Below are positions 1 to 9,313 of a DNA stretch of 64,000 bases, in pieces. Under the pieces are notes generated by a model. It did not search any database. It worked only from the letters and a program-made list of their open reading frames with translations, and had not been told where the DNA came from. This stretch comes from Parvibaculum sp. GTDB taxonomy: Bacteria; Pseudomonadota; Alphaproteobacteria; Parvibaculales; Parvibaculaceae. The position numbers and the translations under genes are program-made. The stretch's first letter is position 1; the number at the start of each line of letters is the position of its first letter. Location: positions 620,001-684,000 of the forward strand of contig JAUSMV010000030.1 in the NCBI GenBank assembly GCA_030645235.1, read 5' to 3'.

Positions 1-148
1 TTTGCCAACGGGTCGCCGGCCCGATGTCGCCAACCACCCCCCGCGGCGCTTCAACCACATCCCAACCTTCGCAACGCAGGTGCGCGACGGCCACGGCGCC
101 GATAAAGCCATCTGCCCCAGTGACGAGGACTTTGCGCGAAAGGCTCAT
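1..148 (-). CDS. NAD-dependent epimerase/dehydratase, N-terminal part (cut by window edge)
   Basis: Reading the minus strand from an ATG at 148 gives an open frame to the window edge, about 49 residues. It begins MSLSRKVLVTGADGFIGAV, the Rossmann nucleotide-binding loop (GxxGFIG) of extended short-chain dehydrogenases such as UDP-sugar 4-epimerases and dTDP-glucose dehydratases. Family knowledge says this loop binds NAD(P). The substrate cannot be told from so little. It diverges from the gene starting at 323, leaving a 174-bp gap that must hold both promoters. A role in the sugar-nucleotide supply of the neighbouring glycan locus is inferred from position only. Confidence 0.8.
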   Translation of the reverse strand, partial: MSLSRKVLVTGADGFIGAVAVAHLRCEGWDVVEAPRGVVGDIGPATRWQ

Positions 149-322
149 TTGCTATGGCCGGACAATTTAAAGGACAATGAATCAACTGAAAATAATATCT
201 GAGGAAAAACGGGTTGCAAAATCTCAGAAACGACTTCGAATCTCAGTATATGTTAGAATGAACAAGTCTTTTGCTCATGAATACAGCAATCTAATCAGAG
301 TGCGGCCATCTAGCTGACCGCC

Positions 323-2224
323 ATGAGCATAAGTTGGGCCAAAAGTATGGATGCGACAGGTCAAAAGAAAGCCCGACTACTCATAGCTGTTTGGGGCAGT
401 AAATATTTCGATTATTTGACGGAATTTTCACTGCCGTCTTGGCTTGCCCCCGACAACCTTCCCGCATTAGCCCGTTTGGTCGATCTCGAAATTGATTTTC
501 TGACGAGCGATGCAGACGCCCGCAATTTTTCGGCCACGACACATTTTGCCAATCTGCAAGCTATCTGTCCGGTCAATTTCGTATCCATAGACGACCTTAT
601 CGGCCGCGATATGTATACGATCACGCTGACCGGTGCTTTTGGTCGAGGCATGATCCGGCATGGCGAGGGCATGACGGATATTGCATTCATATTTATGAAT
701 GCCGATTTTGTATTAAGTAATGGATCTCTCGCTCATGTCGGCTCACTCATCCTGAGCGGAGAAGAAGCTGTCATGGCGCCGAGCTATCGTTCCACAGAAG
801 AGGCTGTGGCACCACAACTTACCGAGTGGTTCAACTCGCATGATGAGACGCTCAACATATCGTCGCGCGACCTCGTCCGCTTTGCATTACGCGCGCCGCA
901 TCCCACAACAATTGCAAAATCAGTAACACAATCAGGATTTGTTACGCGCCGACCCAATCAGCTCTATTGGCCGGTCGATGACAACACAGTGATCGGACAT
1001 CACCTGCTGTCTTTTATGTTGTGCATAAAGCCGGATCGAGTTGTCACCCATGTCAATTCTTATTGCGATTACAGTTTTATTCAGCATTTTTCTTCACTTA
1101 GAAAACTACATACGATCAGTGATTCAGATGATTTTTTTATGCTCGAAATGCAATCGCATGATTTTGAACGCGACCTTATACATACCGGGGAAAACAGCGC
1201 TGACTACGTTGTTCAGATGACACGACGCTGGGCAACGGCACTCCATTATGAAAACCTGAAACAGCAGCTTGTGTTTCACGACCAGGAATTGCCCGAAAAT
1301 TTTGAATCTCACGCGGTGCGGGCCCATGTATTCATTGAGCAGGTCCTGAAAAAACTTCCGTCGCCGCACGATCACGTTGGCCATCCGCATTGGATCGGTG
1401 GCTTAATAAATTGGAGGCTCCGATCAGACATTCGTATCGTACCGGATGAATTTGACCATGCTGATAACCACAACGGCTTGACCCCGACTTCGGCGAGTCA
1501 GAGATTTCTACGGCTCATTCGCCGGATGAACCGCAATTTCAACGATGATTTACCAAGAGTACACTTCTGGCATTTTTATTGGTCTACATATCGACGTTTT
1601 GCTTCCGAGATCCGGACAGAAAGCGCCCGTGGAGAAATGTTGCTGATACGCGATACGGAGGTTCACGCGAACGGAATCGACCGCCTTGCAAAAAACCGTG
1701 TCGTTTCATGGACGCTCCAGGACCTCTTGCGAGAGTCAGATAAAACGGTGGAGACCGAAGCACATTTTGCCGCCGTCATTCTGCATCCCGACCGTTTGCG
1801 AAATGGAAGGCGTCTGATCGAAGCGCTGCATCGCCGCTTTCCATCGGTCACCAAAATAGCTCTTTTCAGCCCGCTCCATCTAGCTGTATATCCACAAATC
1901 GGCGTTCCGGTTTCTTCTGTACTTCGCTATGTCGATGATATTTTTCCGAACACGACATCAAAAATGAAGTTGCGGTTTTCAGGGCAGCGCCTGCATATGC
2001 TCGCGCATGCTGCAACCATCAAACTCACTTTGATGTTAGAAACGCGACCGCGCATGGCAATTCTGATCGCCGCCGTTTGTGCGCCTTTCCTCATTCTGCT
2101 GGGAATCGCGGGGAGCTGCATTGAGACAATGCGCGGGGACCAAAGTTCGGACGCGTCATATGTGTCTGGCCTTGATATGATAATAGAATTTGGCGAAAAA
2201 GCTTCGACTAGAGACAAAAACTAG
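323..2224 (+). CDS. Large protein of glycan locus, unknown family, C-terminal membrane segment
   Basis: 633 residues; I do not recognise the family with certainty. The N-terminus (LLIAVWGSKYFDYLTEFSLPSW, about residues 19-40) and the acidic stretch FMNADFVLSNGSL around residue 127 resemble the layout of GT-A glycosyltransferase-like proteins in exopolysaccharide loci, but no textbook DxD motif is certain. Near the C-terminus (about residues 573-597) there is one hydrophobic segment (AILIAAVCAPFLILLGIAG), so the protein is probably anchored in the inner membrane by its tail. It leads a plus-strand run with the PhyH-like and methyltransferase genes. A glycan-related enzyme is the most likely role, by context only. 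Confidence 0.6.
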   Translation: MSISWAKSMDATGQKKARLLIAVWGSKYFDYLTEFSLPSWLAPDNLPALARLVDLEIDFLTSDADARNFSATTHFANLQAICPVNFVSIDDLIGRDMYTITLTGAFGRGMIRHGEGMTDIAFIFMNADFVLSNGSLAHVGSLILSGEEAVMAPSYRSTEEAVAPQLTEWFNSHDETLNISSRDLVRFALRAPHPTTIAKSVTQSGFVTRRPNQLYWPVDDNTVIGHHLLSFMLCIKPDRVVTHVNSYCDYSFIQHFSSLRKLHTISDSDDFFMLEMQSHDFERDLIHTGENSADYVVQMTRRWATALHYENLKQQLVFHDQELPENFESHAVRAHVFIEQVLKKLPSPHDHVGHPHWIGGLINWRLRSDIRIVPDEFDHADNHNGLTPTSASQRFLRLIRRMNRNFNDDLPRVHFWHFYWSTYRRFASEIRTESARGEMLLIRDTEVHANGIDRLAKNRVVSWTLQDLLRESDKTVETEAHFAAVILHPDRLRNGRRLIEALHRRFPSVTKIALFSPLHLAVYPQIGVPVSSVLRYVDDIFPNTTSKMKLRFSGQRLHMLAHAATIKLTLMLETRPRMAILIAAVCAPFLILLGIAGSCIETMRGDQSSDASYVSGLDMIIEFGEKASTRDKN

Positions 2225-2333
2225 GTGTTTTTACTGCCTTAACGCCCTTGTCTCGCCACATGCTGCTCCCTATACTTTCCGAGGCGGGCATTCCAAAAAT
2301 CGCACGTTGATTGAGAGCAAGAGCACGCATCCG

Positions 2334-3173
2334 ATGCAGAAAGATTTTAGCTCAGCAGTATTTGACAACTCGAACGGCGCGGGCACTCCAAAAGCATTCG
2401 GTGATGAAATTTCGATGCTTCCGCCACGTGAGATATTTCGCTCAGATCAGCGCGATGAGCGTTTGTTCGGTGGCGAGCTTGGATGCCGCCAAGGTCCGAG
2501 ATTGCGCGATGATGAAGTGACGCGTATCCGTGAGCTGATCAAAGAGCGCCTAGTTTATAACGCAGGAAATCTCAACCGCAAAGAAGTTGATCTGATTTCA
2601 AACTGTTCACTCGATCAGTATCACACTGTCTCGTCACATTTTGATCATCAAAAAATGCTCTGCAAAGCAGGCCGCATTCTCTCAAAAGAAGCGGTTGAAG
2701 AAATTCGTTCGATGTCGATATTTGATTATTTCAAGGAGGGTCTCGGCTCGTTTGACTTGGCCGACGAAGACAATGTTGGCCACGAGCAAGTTTGCTTTCG
2801 TGTGGTGCGTCCAAACATGAAGGAAGACGTCGGGTCACTTCATTGCGATTCATGGTTTTGGGATTACTACAATTGGCCTACACCTGCCGGTCAAAACAGA
2901 CTGAAAGTGTGGGTGCCGATTTGTGTCGATGCGGGTAAGAATGGTTTAATTGCGGTACCGGGTTCGCACACCGAGGACAGACTCTACCAGACAAAGTTGG
3001 CAGGGCACAAAATTGCCTTTGAACCGGGCTTCGACATCAGCAACCTTGACTACCGATTGTTCGACCGTCCGGCAGGAACAACTTTTCTGTTCAACTATTT
3101 CATGCTGCATGTAGGCGCGGCGAATATCTCTGCCACCACGCGCGTCAGTATTGAATTCACGGTTCTCTACTGA
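2334..3173 (+). CDS. Phytanoyl-CoA dioxygenase (PhyH)-family Fe(II)/2-oxoglutarate oxygenase
   Basis: 279 residues from the ATG at 2334. The frame is open further upstream to 2190, but that part would overlap the previous gene and has no family resemblance. The double-stranded beta-helix iron site is visible: HCD near residues 170-172, a distal His in FMLHVGAAN near residue 259, and an Arg about ten residues later (TTRVSIEF) that would bind 2-oxoglutarate. Family members hydroxylate small molecules or sugar and lipid moieties. The substrate is unknown. Lying between an unknown glycan gene and a C-methyltransferase-like gene, it may decorate a sugar or lipid precursor (inference). Confidence 0.8.
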   Translation: MQKDFSSAVFDNSNGAGTPKAFGDEISMLPPREIFRSDQRDERLFGGELGCRQGPRLRDDEVTRIRELIKERLVYNAGNLNRKEVDLISNCSLDQYHTVSSHFDHQKMLCKAGRILSKEAVEEIRSMSIFDYFKEGLGSFDLADEDNVGHEQVCFRVVRPNMKEDVGSLHCDSWFWDYYNWPTPAGQNRLKVWVPICVDAGKNGLIAVPGSHTEDRLYQTKLAGHKIAFEPGFDISNLDYRLFDRPAGTTFLFNYFMLHVGAANISATTRVSIEFTVLY

Positions 3174-3208
3174 ATTTTTCCTTCGATTTGATTTTGAAGT
3201 TAGTTCTT

Positions 3209-4378
3209 ATGCAAGCTTGTGACTGTTGCGGCACGCAAACTTTCCGGCCATTCTTGGAATTTGGAACGCTCCCGCGAACAGGCATATACCTTGCCGCGCA
3301 AGAGAGCCTTACAGTGCCTCAAGCCTCTCTTAATCTTGAGTATTGTGCAGCATGCGGTTTCATCCGACAGGTTCAAGAAATACAACCGAGCATCGACTAT
3401 GCTCACGTTGAACGTGGAACGGCGCAACAACTGCCCCATTATACGACGACGATCATTGACGGGATGAAAAAAAGAGGAATTACAACACAAGACTTCATCG
3501 TCGAAATCGGCTGCAATGATGGTTCTTTTCTCGATGCCCTTAAAGCAAGTGGCTTTGAAAACCTTCTCGGTGTCGAGCCATCGGTTGGTTTATCTCAAAC
3601 CGCGGCCTCTAAAGGTTTCCGCGTTGAGCCTATTCCGCTCACACCCGACAATGCACGTAAGATTATCGGCAAGCATGGGCAAGCCGATGCTGTCGTGTGC
3701 CGCCACACATTAGAGCATGTACCTGCACCGAAGGACCTGATTGCTGCCATCGCCACCCTTCTGAAGCCGGGCGGCATATGTATCATTGAAGTCCCGGACA
3801 CGGATTGGGTTATTGAGCATTTATGCATCCACGAAATCTGGGATGAGCACATCAGCTACTTCCGTCCGGGTTCGCTTCACCGTTTGTTGAAAAGTAAAGG
3901 CTTGAGTGTTCTGGCACTCGATGCCATACGCTTTCGCGACACGCGAAATTTGGTGTGCTTTGCTATGCGTGGCGAAACGCCCGACGCATTGGAGCAAGTC
4001 AGGGATCAAACGACGTTAGAGGATATTGCAAATTGCGCTGATCGCTGGCGCATACTTATCAACTCGTTGCAAAACGCAATCGCGGCGGCTCCAAAGCCTT
4101 TGATCGCTATTGGCGCTTCACACATTCAGATCAATTTTATCAACTTTGCCAAACTCGACATGCAGATTCAGATTTTGATCGACGACGACCCACGAAAACA
4201 AAATCGCCGAGCGCCGATCGGAAAAGGCATCCCAATTATATCAACCGACGATGCCATTGAGAGCATTGTCCAAGGCACGATCCTGAGAACAGCATTTCCC
4301 TATCCCGCATGGATGGACAAAATCACCGACACCATGGCTGCCAAAGGCGTCACAATTATTGATCCGTTTGATTTGTGA
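3209..4378 (+). CDS. Class I SAM-dependent C-methyltransferase with N-terminal zinc-binding domain
   Basis: 389 residues from the ATG at 3209; a TTG at 3188 is also possible. The N-terminus has the paired cysteines CDCCG and CAACG (residues about 3-7 and 47-51), the putative zinc-binding module seen in sugar C-methyltransferases such as TylCIII/NovU. It is followed by SAM motif I (IVEIGCNDGSFLDAL) and the HTLEHV stretch (about residues 95-180). The C-terminal third (AIGASHIQINFINF, DDDPRKQ) matches the C-terminal domain of that family. Family members methylate a sugar-nucleotide carbon, often C3 of a 4-keto sugar. It converges with the glycosyltransferase ending at 4386. Confidence 0.85.
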   Translation: MQACDCCGTQTFRPFLEFGTLPRTGIYLAAQESLTVPQASLNLEYCAACGFIRQVQEIQPSIDYAHVERGTAQQLPHYTTTIIDGMKKRGITTQDFIVEIGCNDGSFLDALKASGFENLLGVEPSVGLSQTAASKGFRVEPIPLTPDNARKIIGKHGQADAVVCRHTLEHVPAPKDLIAAIATLLKPGGICIIEVPDTDWVIEHLCIHEIWDEHISYFRPGSLHRLLKSKGLSVLALDAIRFRDTRNLVCFAMRGETPDALEQVRDQTTLEDIANCADRWRILINSLQNAIAAAPKPLIAIGASHIQINFINFAKLDMQIQILIDDDPRKQNRRAPIGKGIPIISTDDAIESIVQGTILRTAFPYPAWMDKITDTMAAKGVTIIDPFDL

Positions 4379-4385
4379 TCCACCG

Positions 4386-6407
4386 TCAATCTAATAGATA
4401 TTCATAGCGCTTTAGAAAACGAGCACTGATACGGCTTCCAACAAAACCATTATTTGCCAATGCAATGTCGTTGAAACGCTCAATGCGAGACTTATCGTCG
4501 TCACTCAAAATAAACTTACCCCTAACTGTTTCAAATACCTCAACCGTGGCATCAAGCAAATCTTCAGGATCGTTTTCAACGACTTCCAAATTTGCTTTGG
4601 CATAATCTTTAGTGAACTGTGACCAACCGGCGATTGACGAAAACATTTCGCGGAAAGTCAGCAAGCGCCCTGTTGACTTTTCCCGTACAAGTTTTGGTAC
4701 ATAAACATCATCAAGATACCAATTCGGAATAGCAAGAGGCGACCAGTTCGTCAGCGCGCATGGCTTCCCGAACATCGCAGGAACAACGCTGAATCCGGAA
4801 TTGGTTCCAAGAAAAAATTCGCATGTCGCGCAGAACATGACGTCGAAATCCGGGCTTCGGAATTCGCTGGTTGCGTAGTCAATCACTCGCTCGTGGGGCG
4901 CATATGGAGGCATATGCGAATCGCCCAAGCGCACGACCCAACCACCCTGAGCGACAATCCAGTTAATCGCTTCTCTGTAAGTTTCGATTTCAGCATTACG
5001 TGTACCTGGATGCGCCTCATGCCATTTTTGATGAAACCCCGGTGTCCTGACATGCACTCCGACAAACCAAGCGTCACGCGGCAATCCAAAGATACTTTCC
5101 ATTGAGGCGCGAAAATGCGCAGTCTCAGCATTTGTCATGCTAAACAGCGGACCATTCGATCCCGCCTTCCAGGCTCGCTCAACTTCCGCTCCGTGCGGCG
5201 CAAACCATTTGACGACACCATCTGCAGAAGGACCGTACCAAAAATCATCCGTCGTCGCGATCCTCACCTCCGTTGCGGCGCTCTTATCTCCCCCAGTCTC
5301 GCTATCATACAGTCCAACTTTCGTGACGACATCATCGATATGTCCCGGCAGATAATGGACTTGCTCAACATATTTTCCCAGATAGGGAAAGAGCGCCCGT
5401 CCCGGCAATGTTGCGCCGGTGCTCGTGGGGACTATGATGCGACTAACATCGCGCCAACCAAGCTTTGCCGCTTTGATATATGTGTCAATATATGCGGTAT
5501 GCCCGATCGCGATAAAAAAACTATCCCCCAAAAGCCGCGTTTTTGCACTTCCGATACCAAGTTTCGTGCGCGTCTTCTCCCTCGTCGTCGCAAGAATATT
5601 CCAATGACGTTCGGCATCCTGATAGCGACCGGCAAGAAAGTATGTGACCCCGACCTGCAGCCTTAGTAGTGCATCGTCCGGAACCTTCTTGATGCTTCTC
5701 AAATAAAATGGCAATGCGCTAGCGGCATCCCCACTGCTCAAAAATTTGTCACCCATATTGTTCAGGGTGATCGGGAGCAAAGCCATGTACAGCTTCTCCG
5801 GTATTTCAACCGAAGCTCCAGTTTTTTCATTCCAGTTTACAATTGCTTCAATAAGCCCCATAGCGAGATCTGGGACATCAGCCCCCTGAACACTTTCGAA
5901 ACCGTTCAAAATAGTTTCAATGCAATTAAGTGTTGGCCTGTCCTCAAGATAGTCTAGAAGCTTCCGGCCGCTGTGAAACCGTCCGTCATCTTTATCGACC
6001 GCAACAAATTGTGCAAAGGCCTTCATTGCATAATCAAGATCGCGCAGACGGAGAAAACTATTACCGAAAGTGAACATCAGGTCAGGTGCTGTCGCATACC
6101 GAGTCTCAGTTACTTCATTGAAACGTTTACGAAGCTCGTCGCCGTTTCGGCGTCTGGTCAACTTTTCGACCCGGCCCATTAATGCCAGAGCGGCAAAGCG
6201 GCCTCCCGTCTTCTTGGGATCAATCTGAGCAACAGTGTAAACGGTATCAATTTGTCCGCCTAACATCCGGCGTACACTTTGCTCAAATGAATAGAGATTC
6301 TGGTCAACGCGCGGAAGCCAATAGCGGACCAATGAACCGACTCTTGCACTTCGCTGCGACCCTAATGCCGAACGCAGCATCTCCTTCGCGAGAATTCTTG
6401 GTTCCAC
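4386..6407 (-). CDS. TPR-repeat protein with TIGR04372-like glycosyltransferase domain
   Basis: 673 residues starting at GTG 6407 (an ATG lies nine codons in). The first part is helical and includes TPR-like units (for example GNSFLRLRDLDYAMKAFAQ and DAASALPFYLRSIKKVPDD, about residues 110-270). The C-terminal half carries VGVHVRTPGFHQKWH, a YREAINWIVAQGGWVVRLGD block and FFLGTNSGFSVVPAMFGKP, the pattern I associate with TIGR04372-family glycosyltransferases, which are found in polysaccharide and glycoprotein loci. The acceptor is unknown. It is followed on the same strand by nothing and preceded (76 bp away) by the methyltransferase at 6483-7163, so the two may be co-transcribed. Confidence 0.75.
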   Translation of the reverse strand: MEPRILAKEMLRSALGSQRSARVGSLVRYWLPRVDQNLYSFEQSVRRMLGGQIDTVYTVAQIDPKKTGGRFAALALMGRVEKLTRRRNGDELRKRFNEVTETRYATAPDLMFTFGNSFLRLRDLDYAMKAFAQFVAVDKDDGRFHSGRKLLDYLEDRPTLNCIETILNGFESVQGADVPDLAMGLIEAIVNWNEKTGASVEIPEKLYMALLPITLNNMGDKFLSSGDAASALPFYLRSIKKVPDDALLRLQVGVTYFLAGRYQDAERHWNILATTREKTRTKLGIGSAKTRLLGDSFFIAIGHTAYIDTYIKAAKLGWRDVSRIIVPTSTGATLPGRALFPYLGKYVEQVHYLPGHIDDVVTKVGLYDSETGGDKSAATEVRIATTDDFWYGPSADGVVKWFAPHGAEVERAWKAGSNGPLFSMTNAETAHFRASMESIFGLPRDAWFVGVHVRTPGFHQKWHEAHPGTRNAEIETYREAINWIVAQGGWVVRLGDSHMPPYAPHERVIDYATSEFRSPDFDVMFCATCEFFLGTNSGFSVVPAMFGKPCALTNWSPLAIPNWYLDDVYVPKLVREKSTGRLLTFREMFSSIAGWSQFTKDYAKANLEVVENDPEDLLDATVEVFETVRGKFILSDDDKSRIERFNDIALANNGFVGSRISARFLKRYEYLLD

Positions 6408-6482
6408 GAACCCGCCCCCAATCTATGGTCGCACAAAGATACCCGAAATGATTCAGGTCACGAATATCTCGGACTTCAATCA

Positions 6483-7163
6483 CTATTTAGGATGAGCGCA
6501 GACACCCATCAGGTAATGAGCCATGGGATAAAAGCCGGTGTGGACGACCTCGTCATTCATCGAAAATATGAAAACGGAATGGAAATACTTCTCCAGTGTT
6601 GCCTTCAGATCCTTGCCCGTTTTACAATTCACATGTCCCTCCTTGCTTTGCGGCGATGCGTACGCTTGGGATTCGAGTGACGGCATACCAAAAATGGCAA
6701 CACCGGTTGGCGACAACGAGGCGACAGTGTTCGCCAGAAATTTATGCTCAAGGTCGGGCTCAATATGCTCCAGCACGTCAAGTGCATAGATAGCATCAAA
6801 AGTTCCCGAAACGGGCCCGGCAAGCATGTCATGTACAGCCAGATCGAACGGCCAATGCGGATCCATCCGCTCTCTGGCATCCTCTATAAAAAGCGGATCG
6901 AAGTCGACAGCCGTTACATGTCCGACTGTCTGCTGCACAATACGCGTTCCGAACGCGTCAGCACACCCCACCTCGAGCACCTTCTCACGTCCCTCGAAGA
7001 GCCTTGAGACAAATTTGTACCTAACTAAAGTGAAGACAGTACGTTTGGGATCCTGGTTCCAAGATTCGTTGACCATCACCCCAAGCCTAGATACCCCATG
7101 CTTTCTCTTGACGTCGAAAAGCATATTGTATTGCGGTTCTTTGGTCCCCGATCCTGTACTCAC
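6483..7163 (-). CDS. Class I SAM-dependent methyltransferase
   Basis: 226 residues from a GTG at 7163; an alternative ATG lies at 7124. The Rossmann SAM site is plain: motif I VLEVGCADAFGTRIV (about residues 62-76), acidic motif II TAVDFD, and motif IV FDAIYALDVLEHI (about residues 118-130). The size fits a small-molecule or sugar O-/N-methyltransferase. The substrate is unknown. It lies 76 bp upstream of the TPR/glycosyltransferase gene on the same strand, so methylation of the same glycan is a reasonable inference. Confidence 0.8.
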   Translation of the reverse strand: MSTGSGTKEPQYNMLFDVKRKHGVSRLGVMVNESWNQDPKRTVFTLVRYKFVSRLFEGREKVLEVGCADAFGTRIVQQTVGHVTAVDFDPLFIEDARERMDPHWPFDLAVHDMLAGPVSGTFDAIYALDVLEHIEPDLEHKFLANTVASLSPTGVAIFGMPSLESQAYASPQSKEGHVNCKTGKDLKATLEKYFHSVFIFSMNDEVVHTGFYPMAHYLMGVCAHPK

Positions 7164-7234
7164 TTAAGTCTCCCGGCATTGGCCGTTTTGGTATAAACAT
7201 TGAGCACGATCCTACACTGACCCGGCGGCTCTTA

Positions 7235-7253
7235 TCTGATGTATTTTATCAGA
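7235..7253. promoter_or_regulatory. Small inverted repeat in divergent promoter gap
   Basis: TCTGAT and ATCAGA form a 6-bp-arm inverted repeat around a 7-nt AT-rich spacer in the 141-bp gap between two divergent genes. It could be an operator or chance; nothing else identifies it. Confidence 0.25.
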
Positions 7254-7304
7254 ATTTCACCCTTTATAGTCAGCCAAAATAGTCAAGTATCGAGCAAATC
7301 ATAA

Positions 7305-8186
7305 ATGAGCAGTATACTGGTAGTGGGCGGATCTGGCTATTTGGGGCAAAGCTTAAGCCATATTCTGGGTCAGGATGGAGTTGCGACTTATCATAGCAAA
7401 CCAATCGCTGGGGGCTTTTTTTTTGATGCGTCAAAGGATCGATTAAGTGCACACCTGTCCAGCCTGCCCGCCGATCTGAGCCATGTCATTATTACCTATG
7501 GCGTTATTAATCCAGAACTTTGCGCAAGGGATCCCGAAAGAAGCGCCCACATCAATGTTAGTTCCGTTATCAGGGTTTTGAGCGATGCAATGGATGCCGA
7601 TCTCATCCCTATCTTTCTGTCGACCGACTATGTCTTCGATGGAACAAAAGGATCACGCAACGAAACTGAGTTACCCTGTCCGACAACACAATATGGCAGA
7701 CAGAAAGTTGCGGTCGAAAACTGGCTGCAGTCGACAGGTAAACATTGGATCATTGCACGCGCTTCGAAGCTCGTCAGCGGGGCCCTCAATACCCATAGTG
7801 TGCTCGGCCAGTGGGTCAATGACATTAAGGCTGGACAAGAAATGCGCTGTGCTAGCGATCAGATTTTCTCTCCCGCTTTGGTAGATGATGCGGCCGCCGC
7901 GATTTTGCATTTGGCAAATACCAACAGCGCCGGAATATTCCATGTTGCAGGCGAACAGGCTCTCAGCCGTTTTGCATTAGCCGAAACACTAGTGAACGCC
8001 GTCCATCGCGTTGCGCCCGACCTCAGCATCAATCTCAAGAGAGCAAAGCTCGCCGACTTTCCGTTTCTAGAAACACGTCCGCTCAACACGTCGCTTTCGA
8101 CAGAGAAGCTGCGCGCACTTTCCCCGCCACCTTTCCGCAGCATGGAAAGCCTTTGCGCGGAAATAGCGCGCATCAATTTTTCATGA
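7305..8186 (+). CDS. RmlD-like NAD(P)-dependent sugar-nucleotide reductase/epimerase
   Basis: 293 residues. The N-terminal SILVVGGSGYLGQSL is a GxxGxxG NAD(P) site. FLSTDYVFDG and, further on, the YGRQKVAVE (YxxxK) catalytic pair are typical of dTDP-4-dehydrorhamnose reductases and related SDRs. Length matches RmlD. No rmlABC genes are in the window, so reduction of dTDP-4-keto-rhamnose is not supported; a 4-keto reductase for another nucleotide sugar is as likely. Its stop codon overlaps the ATG of the next gene (ATGA), so the two are translationally coupled. Confidence 0.78.
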   Translation: MSSILVVGGSGYLGQSLSHILGQDGVATYHSKPIAGGFFFDASKDRLSAHLSSLPADLSHVIITYGVINPELCARDPERSAHINVSSVIRVLSDAMDADLIPIFLSTDYVFDGTKGSRNETELPCPTTQYGRQKVAVENWLQSTGKHWIIARASKLVSGALNTHSVLGQWVNDIKAGQEMRCASDQIFSPALVDDAAAAILHLANTNSAGIFHVAGEQALSRFALAETLVNAVHRVAPDLSINLKRAKLADFPFLETRPLNTSLSTEKLRALSPPPFRSMESLCAEIARINFS

Positions 8187-9232
8187 TGTCTGCCATGCAC
8201 AGCTTGCGTCTAAGCGCCATTATTCCAAACTACAATCACGCTCCGTTCATTGGCAGAGCGATCGAGGCTCTGCTCAAGCAAAGCACGCCACCTGATGAAA
8301 TTATTGTCGTTGATGACGCATCGACGGATAATAGCATAGAGGTCATCAACGCATTCATCTCCGCCAAGCGCGGGAACATCCGCCTCATTTCACTCGCAAC
8401 AAACGGCGGAGCTATTCCAGCGCTCAATCGTGGATTGAGAGAGGCACGCGGTGAATATATCTATTTTGGTTCCGCCGATGACGTCACGCTCCCGCACTTG
8501 TTTCACTCAATGCTTAATTTACTCGAAGCATATCCATCGGCCGCTCTCGCTTGTGGAGAGACCGCGCTGACCTACGCGAGCGGGAAGATTGTCGGACATC
8601 GCCCGATTGCTCGCCCATCACATACGCCACGATTTTTCTCGCCCGCAGATACAAGGCGCCTAATCGCACATTCCGACCATTGGATACTGACCGGCGCGAG
8701 CGTCTATCGTCGCATGATGATCTCAGAACTTGGTGGTTTCAACGAATCTCTCGAATCTTTTGCCGATGGCTTTGTCAGCAAGCAACTCGCGCTAGGTCAC
8801 GGCTTTTGCTTTGTACCAGACGTCGTCGCCATGTGGAGAATTGATCCAAAGGGATATTCCCGCACAACCGCAGCGGACCCAAACACGTCCAGAATTCTGA
8901 TCAGCAAACTCCGAGAAGTTATAAAAGCCGATCCCGCCTTCCCATTCGGTTATGCCGACCTCTATGAAAGGCGTATCCGCTTTGCTGTTTGCCGTCTGGC
9001 CATAGAAGCAACCCCTCGCAATTTCAATTTGTTGCAAATTTTAGGTCCATCACGCAAGTTCGACCGGTTGAGCCTCACAATTATAAAGCGAGTACGACCG
9101 AGCATTCTGCAACATTCCGTACTTCTCTTCTGGCTTACGTTACATTTTCGTCCGACTTCTCTTTTATCGGTGCTCACGACACATCTCAATCGCTTATGCA
9201 AAACACGAAACGCGATTTCCTCGAAGACCTGA
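8183..9232 (+). CDS. Family 2 glycosyltransferase
   Basis: 349 residues from the ATG at 8183, chosen because it forms an ATGA overlap with the upstream stop. The GT-A N-terminal domain is clear: RLSAIIPNYNHAPFIGRAIEAL, IIVVDDASTDNS, and then FGSADDVTLPHLF (about residues 5-100), where the DD pair would hold the metal and nucleotide sugar. Family knowledge: GT2 enzymes invert and transfer a sugar from a nucleotide donor to a glycan or lipid-linked acceptor at the cytoplasmic face. It precedes the HldE-like gene by 81 bp in the same direction. Confidence 0.88.
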   Translation: MMSAMHSLRLSAIIPNYNHAPFIGRAIEALLKQSTPPDEIIVVDDASTDNSIEVINAFISAKRGNIRLISLATNGGAIPALNRGLREARGEYIYFGSADDVTLPHLFHSMLNLLEAYPSAALACGETALTYASGKIVGHRPIARPSHTPRFFSPADTRRLIAHSDHWILTGASVYRRMMISELGGFNESLESFADGFVSKQLALGHGFCFVPDVVAMWRIDPKGYSRTTAADPNTSRILISKLREVIKADPAFPFGYADLYERRIRFAVCRLAIEATPRNFNLLQILGPSRKFDRLSLTIIKRVRPSILQHSVLLFWLTLHFRPTSLLSVLTTHLNRLCKTRNAISSKT

Positions 9233-9313
9233 TGGCGACAGCAAAAATCACTATATACTTGAACCAATACACTCCCAGCCAAGAGCACCAGCGATGAGCC
9301 AAGGGTAAATGGA

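Noticed and set aside
1-202. 66-codon plus frame at the left edge
   Set aside because: The minus strand holds a clear NAD-binding epimerase start over the same bases.
2190-2333. Upstream extension of the PhyH-like gene
   Set aside because: It would overlap the previous gene by 35 bp and shows no family resemblance.
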